From: CAUZJO01 sp963580245
GTDB lineage: Bacteria > Sumerlaeota > Sumerlaeia > MVZB01
NCBI GenBank assembly: GCA_963580245.1
Contig: CAUZJO010000048.1
Coordinates: 1 to 30,699 of the forward strand
Length of the DNA stretch: 30,699 nt
Direction: 5' to 3'
The notes under the pieces: model-generated
Databases searched by the model: none
What the model was told of the DNA's origin: nothing
Seen by the model: the letters and a program-made list of their open reading frames with translations, nothing else
Shown: positions 23,324-30,699 of the stretch, piece after piece
Numbering within the stretch: the first letter of the stretch is position 1
How the letters are laid out: the number at the start of each line of letters is the position of its first letter
Position numbers and translations under genes: made by a program

Positions 23324-24382
23324 ATGAAGCCCTCCGACTTCGATTACCATTTGCCTCCCGAGCAAATCGCAACCCGCCCGGCCGAACCGCGCGACGCCTC
23401 GCGACTGATGGTCGTCCCGCGCGGAGGCGGTTCGTTCTCTCATCATCACTTCAGCGATCTACCATCGCTGCTCCGCCCCGGCGATTGCCTGGTCATTAAT
23501 GACAGCCGCGTCCTACCCGCCCGGCTCAGGGTGAATCGGCCCACCGGCGGCGCCGTCGAATTGCTGTTGGTGAAACCCGTCGGCGAAGGGCGTTGGGAAG
23601 CGATGGTCCGGCCCGGCCGCAAGGTGCGCCCCGGGATGCGCCTGACATTGCCCGGCGGCGCGGGAACGGCGCGCGTGATTGAAGGTGAATCCGAATACAC
23701 ACACATCATCGAATTCGAACTGGAGGGCGATCTGTTCGAATTCCTCGAACGCGAGGGCGAGACCCCGCTACCCCCTTACATCCTTCGCCGGCGCGAAACC
23801 CAAGGCGAGCCGCGACACGACACGCCCGCCGACCGCGAGCTTTATCAAACCGTCTACGCGGACGAATCGGGCTCAATCGCCGCCCCGACGGCCGGACTCC
23901 ATTTCACGACCAAGCTACTCGCCGAACTCAACGATCGGGGCATCGATGTCCAACGCATCACCTTGCACGTGGGGTTGGGAACGTTTGAACCGGTGACGAG
24001 CGAGCGGATTGAGGACCACGTCATGCATCACGAAACCTACGGCATCGACGACCCGGCCGCCGCCGCTATCGACGAGGCGCGACGGAACCCCCATCGCCGA
24101 GTCGTCGCCGTCGGGACCACCAGCGTGCGCGCGCTCGAAAGCTGCTTCGCGATCCACGGACGCCTCGATGCCGAAACGCGAGAGACGAATCTATTCATCC
24201 ATCCCGGCTTCCAGTTCAACGTGATCGACGCGCTCCTGACCAACTTCCACCTGCCCAGTTCATCGCTCCTGATGCTGGTGGCCGCCTTCGCCGGGCGGGA
24301 GAGTATCCTGTCCGCATACCGGGAAGCCATTGAGCGCGGCTATCGTTTCTACAGTTACGGCGACGCGATGTTCATCGACTGA
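23324..24382 (+). CDS. queA: S-adenosylmethionine:tRNA ribosyltransferase-isomerase
   Basis: QueA transfers and isomerises the ribosyl part of AdoMet onto 7-aminomethyl-7-deazaguanine in tRNA, giving epoxyqueuosine at the wobble position of Asn, Asp, His and Tyr tRNAs. The 352-residue product, a normal length, begins with SDFDYHLPPEQIATRPA. It has LVINDSRVLPARL (about 56-68), YQTVYADESGSIAAPTAGLHFT, LHVGLGTFEPV, VVAVGTTSVRALES, FIHPGFQFNVIDALLTNFHLP and the final YRFYSYGDAMFI, all family signatures. ATG 23324 is the start of similarity; an in-frame start at 23291 would lie inside the terminator. It has essentially no leader and no Shine-Dalgarno sequence. No tgt or queG is in the window. Confidence 0.97.
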   Translation: MKPSDFDYHLPPEQIATRPAEPRDASRLMVVPRGGGSFSHHHFSDLPSLLRPGDCLVINDSRVLPARLRVNRPTGGAVELLLVKPVGEGRWEAMVRPGRKVRPGMRLTLPGGAGTARVIEGESEYTHIIEFELEGDLFEFLEREGETPLPPYILRRRETQGEPRHDTPADRELYQTVYADESGSIAAPTAGLHFTTKLLAELNDRGIDVQRITLHVGLGTFEPVTSERIEDHVMHHETYGIDDPAAAAIDEARRNPHRRVVAVGTTSVRALESCFAIHGRLDAETRETNLFIHPGFQFNVIDALLTNFHLPSSSLLMLVAAFAGRESILSAYREAIERGYRFYSYGDAMFID

Positions 24383-24411
24383 CGCAACCCCATTGGTCCG
24401 AAGTATTGGGA

Positions 24412-24987
24412 TTAGACGTCGCGCAGCGGACGCCGGTACTGATCGGCGAGTTGGACATATTTGGCCGCATACGCAAGGGTATTGGCGCGTTCCTCCTCGC
24501 TTAGGGAGCGCGTGACCCGGCCGGGAGCGCCCAGCACGAGGCTATGGGGCGGAATGACCTTGCCCTTGGTCACCAATGCCCCCGCACCGACGACCGAGCC
24601 TTGACCAATAACCGCCCCATCCAGGATTACCGCGCCCATCCCGACCAGACACTCATCTTCCACCGTGCAGGCGTGCAGGAGGGCTTGATGGCCGACGACC
24701 ACGTTTTCGCCCACGACGCAGGGAACGCCCGTGCCGACGTGCGCCACGGCATTGTCCTGAATATTGCTTCCCCGACCGATGCGGATGGGCGCGACGTCGC
24801 CGCGCAGGACCGCGCCAAACCAAACGCTGACCTCGTCGCCCAGCGTTGTCTGACCGATCACGGCGGCGTTGGGGGCGATGAAAACGTTTTCGCCGATCCG
24901 CGGTCCATGTTCGCGAAACGGCAAGACTAAACCCCCGCCGTGCAGCGTCTCGGGTAAGTCAAGGTCGTGTGGATTCTGAATCTTCAT
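24412..24987 (-). CDS. Gamma-carbonic anhydrase family protein (YrdA/PaaY-like)
   Basis: A left-handed beta-helix hexapeptide-repeat protein of 191 residues. It keeps PRIGENVFIAPNAAVIG, VWFGAVLRGDVAPIRIGRGSNIQDNAVAHV, VVGHQALLHAC and LVLGAPGRV. The three zinc ligands of the gamma class are present and correctly spaced (His83, His100, His105), as are Arg62 and Asp64. Family members are trimeric; some hydrate CO2, while others act as acyl or metal-site proteins of unknown role, so activity is not assured. Start: ATG 24987 is chosen. Another ATG (25005) and a GTG at 25026 that overlaps the upstream stop (GTGA) are alternatives, and none has a clear Shine-Dalgarno. It is the last gene of the transporter-direction operon and converges on queA with a 29-base gap. 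Confidence 0.88.
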   Translation of the reverse strand: MKIQNPHDLDLPETLHGGGLVLPFREHGPRIGENVFIAPNAAVIGQTTLGDEVSVWFGAVLRGDVAPIRIGRGSNIQDNAVAHVGTGVPCVVGENVVVGHQALLHACTVEDECLVGMGAVILDGAVIGQGSVVGAGALVTKGKVIPPHSLVLGAPGRVTRSLSEEERANTLAYAAKYVQLADQYRRPLRDV

Positions 24988-25022
24988 ACGAGGATTATGG
25001 ATCATGCACCGTTGGCATGTGA

Positions 25023-26090
25023 TCACTCATCAATGTGATAACCGTCGATCATGACCGTGGTCCGGTAGAGACTCGCCCCGGCCGTGATGTAGAGGACCTT
25101 GCTGTCCTCGCCGCGAGCGAAGCCGGCGTTCGTCGGCGGCTCGGGGGTTGGGATATGCCCCAGCTCCTCCCCCTGCGGCGAATAGACGTAGATGCCGGGG
25201 TGCTCCTTATGCATGTAGGCCACGTAGAGGTTGCCTTCGACGTCAGCCACCAGTCCGTCCGGGCCGTCGATGAACACGACCAGTTCCTCCCTGAAAGTGA
25301 CGTCGCCGTTGGCATCCAAATCATAGGCCCGCAGCGACCGATGGCCCGTTTGGGTCTTGGAGCCTTCAGGCAGGCGATCAAAGCCGATCGCTCCGTTATC
25401 GCTGCCGATCACGTAAAGCGTCTTCTGATCCGGCGAGACGCACACCCCGTTGGGCTTGGCCATGTCCGTGATGATGCGCTCGACCGAGCCGTCCAGGTCG
25501 ATGCGATAGACTCCCATCACCGGCTGATCCATCGGCTCGTGACCGAGGTATTTGGGATCGCTGAAATAGATGCGCCCCTTCTCGTCGATGGTGATGTCGT
25601 TGGGAGCGTTAAACGGGCGGCCTTCGTAGAGGCCCGCGATAATGTAACTTTCCCCGGTTTCCACGTCGGTGCGGACGACCTTGCGCCCGCCATAATCCGC
25701 GCCCTCGGCCACGATCATGTTCCCGTCGGCGTCGAACTTGATGCCGTTGGACATGCCGCTCGGGGAACGAAAGATCGCGGTTTCGTCGGTTTGCGGGTTG
25801 TATTTCCAAATGTGGCCCGCCTCCATGACGCCTTTCTCATCGCGGCAGAGAAACGTAAACGTGATGTCGCTGAAATAGACCATCCCGTCATGCCCCACCG
25901 CGACCCCTTCGGTAAGCGTGCATCCACCGTCGAACAACTCCTCGACTTCGAGGTCCGGCGGGATAACACTCGGGTCCCCCGACGATCCCGGCTGCGCGAC
26001 GCCCACGGACGATAAGCCGCTTAGCAAAACGACCACCCCGAATATGAAAACGAAACCGCAACGACGTCCCGTCACAATAGGACCTTTCAT
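25023..26090 (-). CDS. Exported SMP-30/gluconolactonase/LRE-family six-bladed beta-propeller
   Basis: A 355-residue protein with a Sec signal peptide (about 1-32, ending GVA/Q) and a six-bladed propeller of the SMP-30/gluconolactonase family. Family members hydrolyse sugar lactones or other esters using one divalent metal. Metal-ligand candidates in the usual contexts are Glu61 (LTEGVAV), the Asn in APNDITID, the Asn in KPNGVCVS, and the Asp in DGPDGLVAD. Repeated GxxYFSD and GNLYVA strands mark the blades. ATG 26090 follows GAGGAGG at good spacing. It lies 25 bases after the ABC ATPase gene on the same strand, so it is probably co-transcribed and may hydrolyse a lactone related to the imported sugar. 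The true substrate is unknown. Confidence 0.88.
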   Translation of the reverse strand: MKGPIVTGRRCGFVFIFGVVVLLSGLSSVGVAQPGSSGDPSVIPPDLEVEELFDGGCTLTEGVAVGHDGMVYFSDITFTFLCRDEKGVMEAGHIWKYNPQTDETAIFRSPSGMSNGIKFDADGNMIVAEGADYGGRKVVRTDVETGESYIIAGLYEGRPFNAPNDITIDEKGRIYFSDPKYLGHEPMDQPVMGVYRIDLDGSVERIITDMAKPNGVCVSPDQKTLYVIGSDNGAIGFDRLPEGSKTQTGHRSLRAYDLDANGDVTFREELVVFIDGPDGLVADVEGNLYVAYMHKEHPGIYVYSPQGEELGHIPTPEPPTNAGFARGEDSKVLYITAGASLYRTTVMIDGYHIDE

Positions 26091-26115
26091 TTGAACGACC
26101 TCCTCTACAATGTTT

Positions 26116-27210
26116 CTATGCGATCACGGGAATGTTCTTGAGCAAACTTTTCCCGGAAGCACTCTCAAACAGGTGGACCTTCTCGGGATCGAACCGGAAT
26201 GGAACCAGGTCCCCGCGATCGAAGTCGGCGGAAGGGCGAGTGCGCGCCTTGAACGTCGCGCCGTTCAACTCCAGGGTCAGATACAGATCACTTCCCAGCG
26301 GTTCGCGAACGACGACGGTCGCCTGGGCCATCGGCTCACCGTCGGGTGACAACTCGATGTCCTCGGGCCGAACCCCCAACCGGACTTCCGCCGAGGTCTT
26401 TGAGGTCAGTGGCCTTAATTCACACGTAAACCCGCGCCCGACCATCCGACATCGTTCACGCTCCTCACCCTCCAAACCCCCATCGAAGAAATTCATCGGC
26501 GGACTTCCAACGAAACCGGCGACAAAGGCGTTGGCGGGCTGATTATAGATATCCTCCGGCGTGCCCAGTTGTTGCAGTTTCCCTTCGTTGAGGACCGCAA
26601 TCCGGTCCGACATGATCAGCGACTCGGCCTGGTCGTGCGTCACGTACACGAACGTCTTATCCAACTCGGCGTGGAGTCGTTTGAGCTCGGTGCGCATCGA
26701 CACGCGCAGTTTCGCATCGAGGTTTGACAGCGGCTCATCGAGCAGGAACAAGCGCGGGTCACGCACGATCGCCCTGGCCAGCGCGACCCGTTGACGTTGG
26801 CCTCCGCTCAGTTCTCGGGGTTTTCGCATCAGCAGGTGCGAGATCTCCATCGCCTTGGCCGCTTCCCGAACGCGGCGCTCGATCTCGTCGCGCGGGGTCT
26901 TGCGCATGCGCAGGCCGAATGCGATGTTATCCACCACGCGCATATGGGGATAGAGCGCGTAGGTCTGGAACACCATGGCGACGTCGCGTCGTTCCGGCGG
27001 GACCTCGGTGACGTCATCGGAGTCGAAGAAGACGTGGCCGCTTGTGGCGGAATCCAACCCCGCAATGATATTCAAGGTCGTCGTCTTGCCGCACCCCGAG
27101 GGGCCGAGCAGCGTGAGAAACTCTCGATCCGCCATCTCCAGGGTCAACTCATCCAGCACGACCACGTCGCCGTAACTCTTGGTGAGTTTCTTCAGACTGA
27201 CTCGTGCCAC
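26116..27210 (-). CDS. Carbohydrate ABC transporter ATP-binding protein (UgpC/MalK/MsmX type)
   Basis: The cytoplasmic motor of the importer, 364 residues. It has Walker A GPSGCGKT (36-43), a Q-loop Gln82, signature LSGGQ (134-138), Walker B LFLLDE (154-159), an H-loop in VTHDQ (His192), and a C-terminal OB-type regulatory domain (about 240-364, LGVRPEDIEL) typical of the sugar and glycerol-3-phosphate group. I chose GTG 27210, giving MARVSLKKLTK, the usual opening of these proteins; TTG 27219 adds three residues. It lies 64 bases behind the second permease gene. These ATPases often serve several importers, so it alone does not show the substrate. Confidence 0.96.
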   Translation of the reverse strand: MARVSLKKLTKSYGDVVVLDELTLEMADREFLTLLGPSGCGKTTTLNIIAGLDSATSGHVFFDSDDVTEVPPERRDVAMVFQTYALYPHMRVVDNIAFGLRMRKTPRDEIERRVREAAKAMEISHLLMRKPRELSGGQRQRVALARAIVRDPRLFLLDEPLSNLDAKLRVSMRTELKRLHAELDKTFVYVTHDQAESLIMSDRIAVLNEGKLQQLGTPEDIYNQPANAFVAGFVGSPPMNFFDGGLEGEERERCRMVGRGFTCELRPLTSKTSAEVRLGVRPEDIELSPDGEPMAQATVVVREPLGSDLYLTLELNGATFKARTRPSADFDRGDLVPFRFDPEKVHLFESASGKSLLKNIPVIA

Positions 27211-27274
27211 GAATCCCAATCCCCGCGATCAAACGCGAACAAGCTTTCGAAAATCGCTCGCGATGGTTTCACCT

Positions 27275-28132
27275 TTACCCCGTCACCGCGCCACCGATGC
27301 CGTGAATTATAAACCGCTGCAAGATAAACGCCAGAACAATCGGCAGCAACACCACCAAGACCCCACCCGCGGCGATCATCGTGAACGGCATTTGCAACTC
27401 CTGCGTGAAGTCGGAGACGAGGACCGTGACGGGTTTGGAATAGATCGTTGACGTGAACAGCAGCGCAAACAGGAATTCCGTCCACGAGGCGATAAAGGAG
27501 AAAATCCCGACGCCGATCATGCCGGGCGCGGCGACCGGTAGGAAGATACGGAAGAGCGCGCCAAGGCGGCCGCATCCGTCGGTGCGCGCGGCGCGCTCCA
27601 AGTCGAGCGGGACGGTTTGAAAATAGCCCTTCAGAATCCAGATCGTGAACGGAAGCGTGAAGGTCGAATGGGCCAGGATGACCGCCAAGTGCGTGTCCAG
27701 CAGGCCATAGTTTCGAATGACCAGATACATGGGGATGACGATCGCCACGCCCGGCACGCTGCGCGAGCCAAGGTAGAACAACATGAGCGCCAGACTGCCC
27801 CGGAACCGAATTCGGGCCAGCGAATACGCCGCCATCGATCCGAACAACAGGTTGATCACCATCACCATGGTGGCGATGATAAAACTGTTCGCGATCGCGC
27901 GCGGAAACTTGCGGGCGGTCGCCAGCCCGACCTCCGCGCCGCCGCTTTCGGGCGCCAAATACATCGCGTAATTCTCGCCCGTCGGCTCGCGCGGAATCCA
28001 GTGACCCACGTTTGCTTCACGCTCGTGCATGATGCTAACCGTCACGATCCATGCGAACGGGGTAACGATATAAAGCAACGCAACTAGCACAAGAACATAT
28101 AAAATGATGCGTTTGATAATCGTGCTTTTCAT
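27275..28132 (-). CDS. Carbohydrate ABC transporter permease (MalG/UgpE type)
   Basis: An inner-membrane permease of 285 residues with six predicted helices, the first at about 9-30. The EAA loop that docks on the ATPase is at 179-199 (ERAARTDGCGRLGALFRIFLP). A large outer loop (about 35-80) and the PFTIWILKGYF segment before the EAA loop fit the MalG/UgpE subgroup. ATG 28132 is preceded by GGGGGAGAAAG. It starts 12 bases after the first permease gene ends, so the two are tightly linked and should form the heterodimeric channel. Confidence 0.95.
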   Translation of the reverse strand: MKSTIIKRIILYVLVLVALLYIVTPFAWIVTVSIMHEREANVGHWIPREPTGENYAMYLAPESGGAEVGLATARKFPRAIANSFIIATMVMVINLLFGSMAAYSLARIRFRGSLALMLFYLGSRSVPGVAIVIPMYLVIRNYGLLDTHLAVILAHSTFTLPFTIWILKGYFQTVPLDLERAARTDGCGRLGALFRIFLPVAAPGMIGVGIFSFIASWTEFLFALLFTSTIYSKPVTVLVSDFTQELQMPFTMIAAGGVLVVLLPIVLAFILQRFIIHGIGGAVTG

Positions 28133-28144
28133 CTTTCTCCCCCG

Positions 28145-29110
28145 TTACCCCTGTACCGCGCCCCGACGATAGAGCGCTCGGATATAAAGGATGGCCAGCC
28201 CCATCGTAATCAACGTTATCAGATATGAGTAGGCGTTCGCGCCGCCGAAATTAAGCCTGGCGAACGCCTCCTTGTAAGTCTGCCACGCGAGAAGATTGGT
28301 CGCGTCGCCCGGGCCGCCGCCGGTCAGCGTGAAGATAAGGTCGAACGCGCGGAACGCGTTCATCGTCTCAAAGATAGCCACCACCATCACCGGATGCAGA
28401 AGCCATGGCAGCGTAATACTCCGGAATCGGTTCCAGGCGTTCGCGCCGTCGACGCGGGCGGCGCGATATTGCTCGGCGGGAATGGCCTGCAACGCCGCCA
28501 GGAAGATGATGCACGCGAACGGAACGCTGCGCCAGACGTATGCCGCGACGGTGACGTTCAGCGCGATGACCGGCGATGCCATTCCCAGGTAGTCGACGTC
28601 CGCCCCGGTCAAGCGGTTAAATAAATCGAATCCGTAACCCAGTAGCTGGTTGAAAGCACCGTGTTCGCTGAGCAGCCCGACCCACATCAGCCCGTTCACC
28701 ACCCCCGGCACGGCCCACGGGATCAGGAGCAGCGATCGAGCGACGCCCCGCCCATGGAACTTTTCGTTAAACAGCAGCGCGATCCCCATCGCGATAATGA
28801 TCACCAAGAACACCGATAGACCCGTGAAGTAAAGCGTGACCCCAAGCGAATGCCAAAACTGGGCGCCTGAAAGGATCTGGACGTAATTTCCCAGCCCGAC
28901 GAAGTCGAAGACATCCGGACGCCGCAAATTGTAGCGGTGCAGGCTGATCCACAGCGAGACCAGCACGGGATAGGCCACCAGGGCAAGTATGAGTCCGACG
29001 GTCGGGAAGTTAATGAGCAGCGCGAATAGCCGATCCCCCTTATCCTTCCGTGATTGAGGGGGCGATAAGTCGGGACCGGGCGCATGCTTGTTTTTAAACG
29101 CGGCTATCAT
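28145..29110 (-). CDS. Carbohydrate ABC transporter permease (MalF/UgpA type)
   Basis: An inner-membrane permease of 321 residues with a cytoplasmic N-terminal tail of about 27 residues and six predicted helices. The EAA loop is at 213-235 (EQYRAARVDGANAWNRFRSIT), and FDLIFTLTGGGP near the end is the hallmark of the MalF/UgpA subgroup. ATG 29110 lacks a strong Shine-Dalgarno. A 100-base gap separates it from the binding-protein gene. That gap may hold a processing or regulatory site that keeps binding protein more abundant than permease, a common arrangement. Confidence 0.95.
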   Translation of the reverse strand: MIAAFKNKHAPGPDLSPPQSRKDKGDRLFALLINFPTVGLILALVAYPVLVSLWISLHRYNLRRPDVFDFVGLGNYVQILSGAQFWHSLGVTLYFTGLSVFLVIIIAMGIALLFNEKFHGRGVARSLLLIPWAVPGVVNGLMWVGLLSEHGAFNQLLGYGFDLFNRLTGADVDYLGMASPVIALNVTVAAYVWRSVPFACIIFLAALQAIPAEQYRAARVDGANAWNRFRSITLPWLLHPVMVVAIFETMNAFRAFDLIFTLTGGGPGDATNLLAWQTYKEAFARLNFGGANAYSYLITLITMGLAILYIRALYRRGAVQG

Positions 29111-29145
29111 CTGATTGCGTTCAGTTTCCCCATCGTCCTTGAGAC

Positions 29146-29163
29146 GGAATCATTGTCATTATC
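29146..29163 (-). promoter_or_regulatory. Hexamer repeat resembling a Fur-type box between binding protein and permease genes
   Basis: The minus strand reads GATAATGACAATGATTCC, sharing about 14 of 19 positions with the classical Fur consensus (three GATAAT-like hexamers, the third degenerate). It lies in the 100-base gap, 36 bases upstream of the permease start. It may be chance in an AT-rich patch. Confidence 0.25.
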
Positions 29164-29210
29164 AATCCAGGCCCCCGCACGATACACGGCGAGAAAGAGA
29201 GATCGCGGCA

Positions 29211-30590
29211 TTATGACCATTCTCGTTTCAACGCACGACAACGTTTCGCGATTCGGGCCAAGCCGTCGCGGGGCGATTGTTGCTTTAAGAGAATCTTCTG
29301 GATTTCCGGCTGGTAGTAGACGTTGAAATCGGAAAACCACGGGGCTTTGATGTTCTCGCGGGCCCGCACCGACCGCGCCTGTTCCTTAATTAGCTCCATG
29401 TCCCCCCACTGTTGGGTCTGCGCGATGATATCGGGATCGTCCAGAAGCGACTTGAACGCAAAGCCCATCCCCTTGAGCCGAAACCAGCGCCGGGCCGTAT
29501 AATAATCGCCGCTCGCGTCCTTTCCGCCGAGAAAGTTCATCAGCTCCCAGGCTTGCGTCAACTTCTCCTCGCGAACGTGAGAGGCCAGCGAATACATGCG
29601 CGTCCAGCCCAGCGTGCCGCTCTGGTCGGGTTCAAGACTGGGGATCGGCGCCATCTTGAGTACCTTCGCGTGGCTGGCCTGTTCGGCGGCCAGCCCCTTG
29701 GCGCGCAGATCCCCTTCCGCCAAGGCGGAGTTCTTGCGGTTCGTCACCCACTCCAGATCATACTTGATAATCAGCGCGAAGGCCTGCCGGCCCGACGCCA
29801 CGCTTTCGAGCACCGACCGGTAGCCCATGTTCAAGGAGGTCGGGGCGATAATGTGGTGCTTGTGAATGCCGTCAACGAGCCATTGTAACACCCGTTCGCA
29901 ACGCCGACCCACATCATCGGGAAAGATCGGATCGAGCTGATCATCGAACAACCTGACCTCGCTCGCGTAATTGAGCGCCCACCAATCGTTCAATCCAATA
30001 TCGAGCTGGCGAAAGGCAAAGATCAGGGGGTACTCGATAACGTTGCCGCCCGGCGCGCTGATGCGATCCGCTTTGATCTTGCGCGCCTGCTCGGTCAGTT
30101 CATCCAACGTCCGCGCGGGCTTGTCGAATCCCGCTCGGCGCAAGACGTTCTCATTGTAGACCCAGATGAGGAAGTCGGTGTAATACGGAAGCCCGTAGGA
30201 CTTCCCATCGTAACTCATCGCGTCGAGGTTATATGCGAAGAGGTCATCCTTGTGACTCCCCGCGCCGGGCAAGTCGTCGAACGGCCGCAGCCAACCGGCC
30301 TCGACCCACTCGGCCAGATGGTCGTCACGGACGTAACAGCAATCCAACGGCGTCTTGCCGATGAAGAGCGGCACCATTTTATCATGGTAGTTCCCCGAGA
30401 CCGCTTCGTAGTTGACCTTGATGTTGGTTTGCTTCTCGAAAAAGTCGATATTCTGTTGGACCAGGTTCGGCTCATAAGACCAGCCCTTGAAGATGACCCC
30501 CGGATCGGGCCGACCCAGGCAACCCGCCGCGCCCCCCAAGCCCAGCATCGCGGAAGTCGTCAGAAACTTTCGTCTCGTGATACCAACCAT
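29211..30590 (-). CDS. Extracellular solute-binding lipoprotein of a sugar-type ABC importer, Tat-exported
   Basis: A 459-residue family 1 solute-binding protein. The N-terminus has a twin-arginine motif (TRRKFL, 5-10), a hydrophobic stretch and lipobox GAAGC (Cys24), so it is probably exported folded by Tat and then lipidated. The mature part has the usual two-lobe pattern (YEAVSGNYHDKMVPLF, YVRDDHLAEWVEAGWLRPFDD, YGLPYYTDFLIWVYNENVLRRAGF, AWELMNFLGGKDA). Aromatic residues lie in typical sugar-contact positions (several Tyr and Trp), but the ligand cannot be read from sequence. ATG 30590 follows GAGTGG. It is the first gene of the operon; permeases, ATPase, lactonase and a carbonic-anhydrase-like gene follow. 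Confidence 0.94.
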   Translation of the reverse strand: MVGITRRKFLTTSAMLGLGGAAGCLGRPDPGVIFKGWSYEPNLVQQNIDFFEKQTNIKVNYEAVSGNYHDKMVPLFIGKTPLDCCYVRDDHLAEWVEAGWLRPFDDLPGAGSHKDDLFAYNLDAMSYDGKSYGLPYYTDFLIWVYNENVLRRAGFDKPARTLDELTEQARKIKADRISAPGGNVIEYPLIFAFRQLDIGLNDWWALNYASEVRLFDDQLDPIFPDDVGRRCERVLQWLVDGIHKHHIIAPTSLNMGYRSVLESVASGRQAFALIIKYDLEWVTNRKNSALAEGDLRAKGLAAEQASHAKVLKMAPIPSLEPDQSGTLGWTRMYSLASHVREEKLTQAWELMNFLGGKDASGDYYTARRWFRLKGMGFAFKSLLDDPDIIAQTQQWGDMELIKEQARSVRARENIKAPWFSDFNVYYQPEIQKILLKQQSPRDGLARIAKRCRALKREWS

Positions 30591-30699
30591 TTTTCCACTC
30601 GCCGCCGGTCAGCCTTCGGGCAATGCCATTCGAACCACACAATATCGCCGTATCGTGGGGGTGGATGCAACGTTTTTTGAACCGCGCCGAGACAGGATA
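30591..30699 (-). promoter_or_regulatory. Upstream region of the ABC operon
   Basis: This should hold the operon promoter. On the minus strand TTGCAT is followed by CGATACGGCGATATTG, with the repeated pentamer CGATA; a -10 is not clear. The ribosome binding site GAGTGG adjoins the start. No regulator gene is in view. Confidence 0.3.

Noticed and set aside
1..30699. CRISPR array or cas genes
   Set aside because: No regularly spaced repeats and no Cas motifs were seen anywhere in the window.

Overview
The window is high-GC bacterial chromosome. It has a conserved cell-division block (murB-ftsQ-ftsA-ftsZ, then queA), a carbohydrate-type ABC importer operon, a large Ser/Thr receptor kinase operon with lipoproteins, and a long secreted beta-helix protein. 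The mix of a canonical ftsQAZ cluster, tandem Hanks-type kinases, a Tat-exported lipoprotein binding protein and FN3/LamG exoproteins suggests a free-living, probably diderm, uncultured lineage in the Planctomycetes/Sumerlaeota/Hydrogenedentes neighbourhood. That is inference; the sequence alone does not fix the phylum. UGA and UAG both work as ordinary stops.

Layout. 1-2924 (minus): secreted beta-helix/FN3/LamG protein, cut by the window edge and carrying an apparent one-base frameshift. 3199-10959 (minus): a CsgG-like exported protein, then a 1677-residue double-kinase transmembrane receptor, then two paralogous lipoproteins. The last three genes are chained by 4-base ATGA overlaps. An inverted repeat pair brackets the CsgG-like gene, and one copy contains the annotated kinase start codon. 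11157-11238 (minus): tRNA-Leu(UAA). 11239-15446: a graveyard of broken accessory genes: a type III restriction-modification pair with nonsense codons, a decayed IS5-type transposase, a VKOR-DsbA fusion cut off inside its thioredoxin domain and joined to an unknown fragment, and a phage terminase small-subunit remnant.

15576-24382 (plus): a rhomboid protease fused to TPRs and an unknown C-terminal domain, murB, ftsQ, ftsA, ftsZ, a strong terminator, then queA. Candidate promoters lie over the murB stop codon and between ftsA and ftsZ. 24412-30590 (minus): Tat-exported solute-binding lipoprotein, two permeases, an UgpC/MalK-type ATPase, an exported SMP-30-type lactonase and a gamma-carbonic-anhydrase-like protein, in one direction and convergent with queA.

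How the genes work together. The division block builds the peptidoglycan precursor (MurB) and the Z-ring (FtsZ), its membrane tether (FtsA) and the periplasmic divisome link (FtsQ). The ABC operon probably imports a sugar or sugar acid, with the lactonase acting on a related lactone outside the cytoplasm. The kinase operon looks like an envelope-sensing unit: the receptor's large outer domain and the two co-translated lipoproteins would share the periplasm. It is the best candidate here for an undescribed system.
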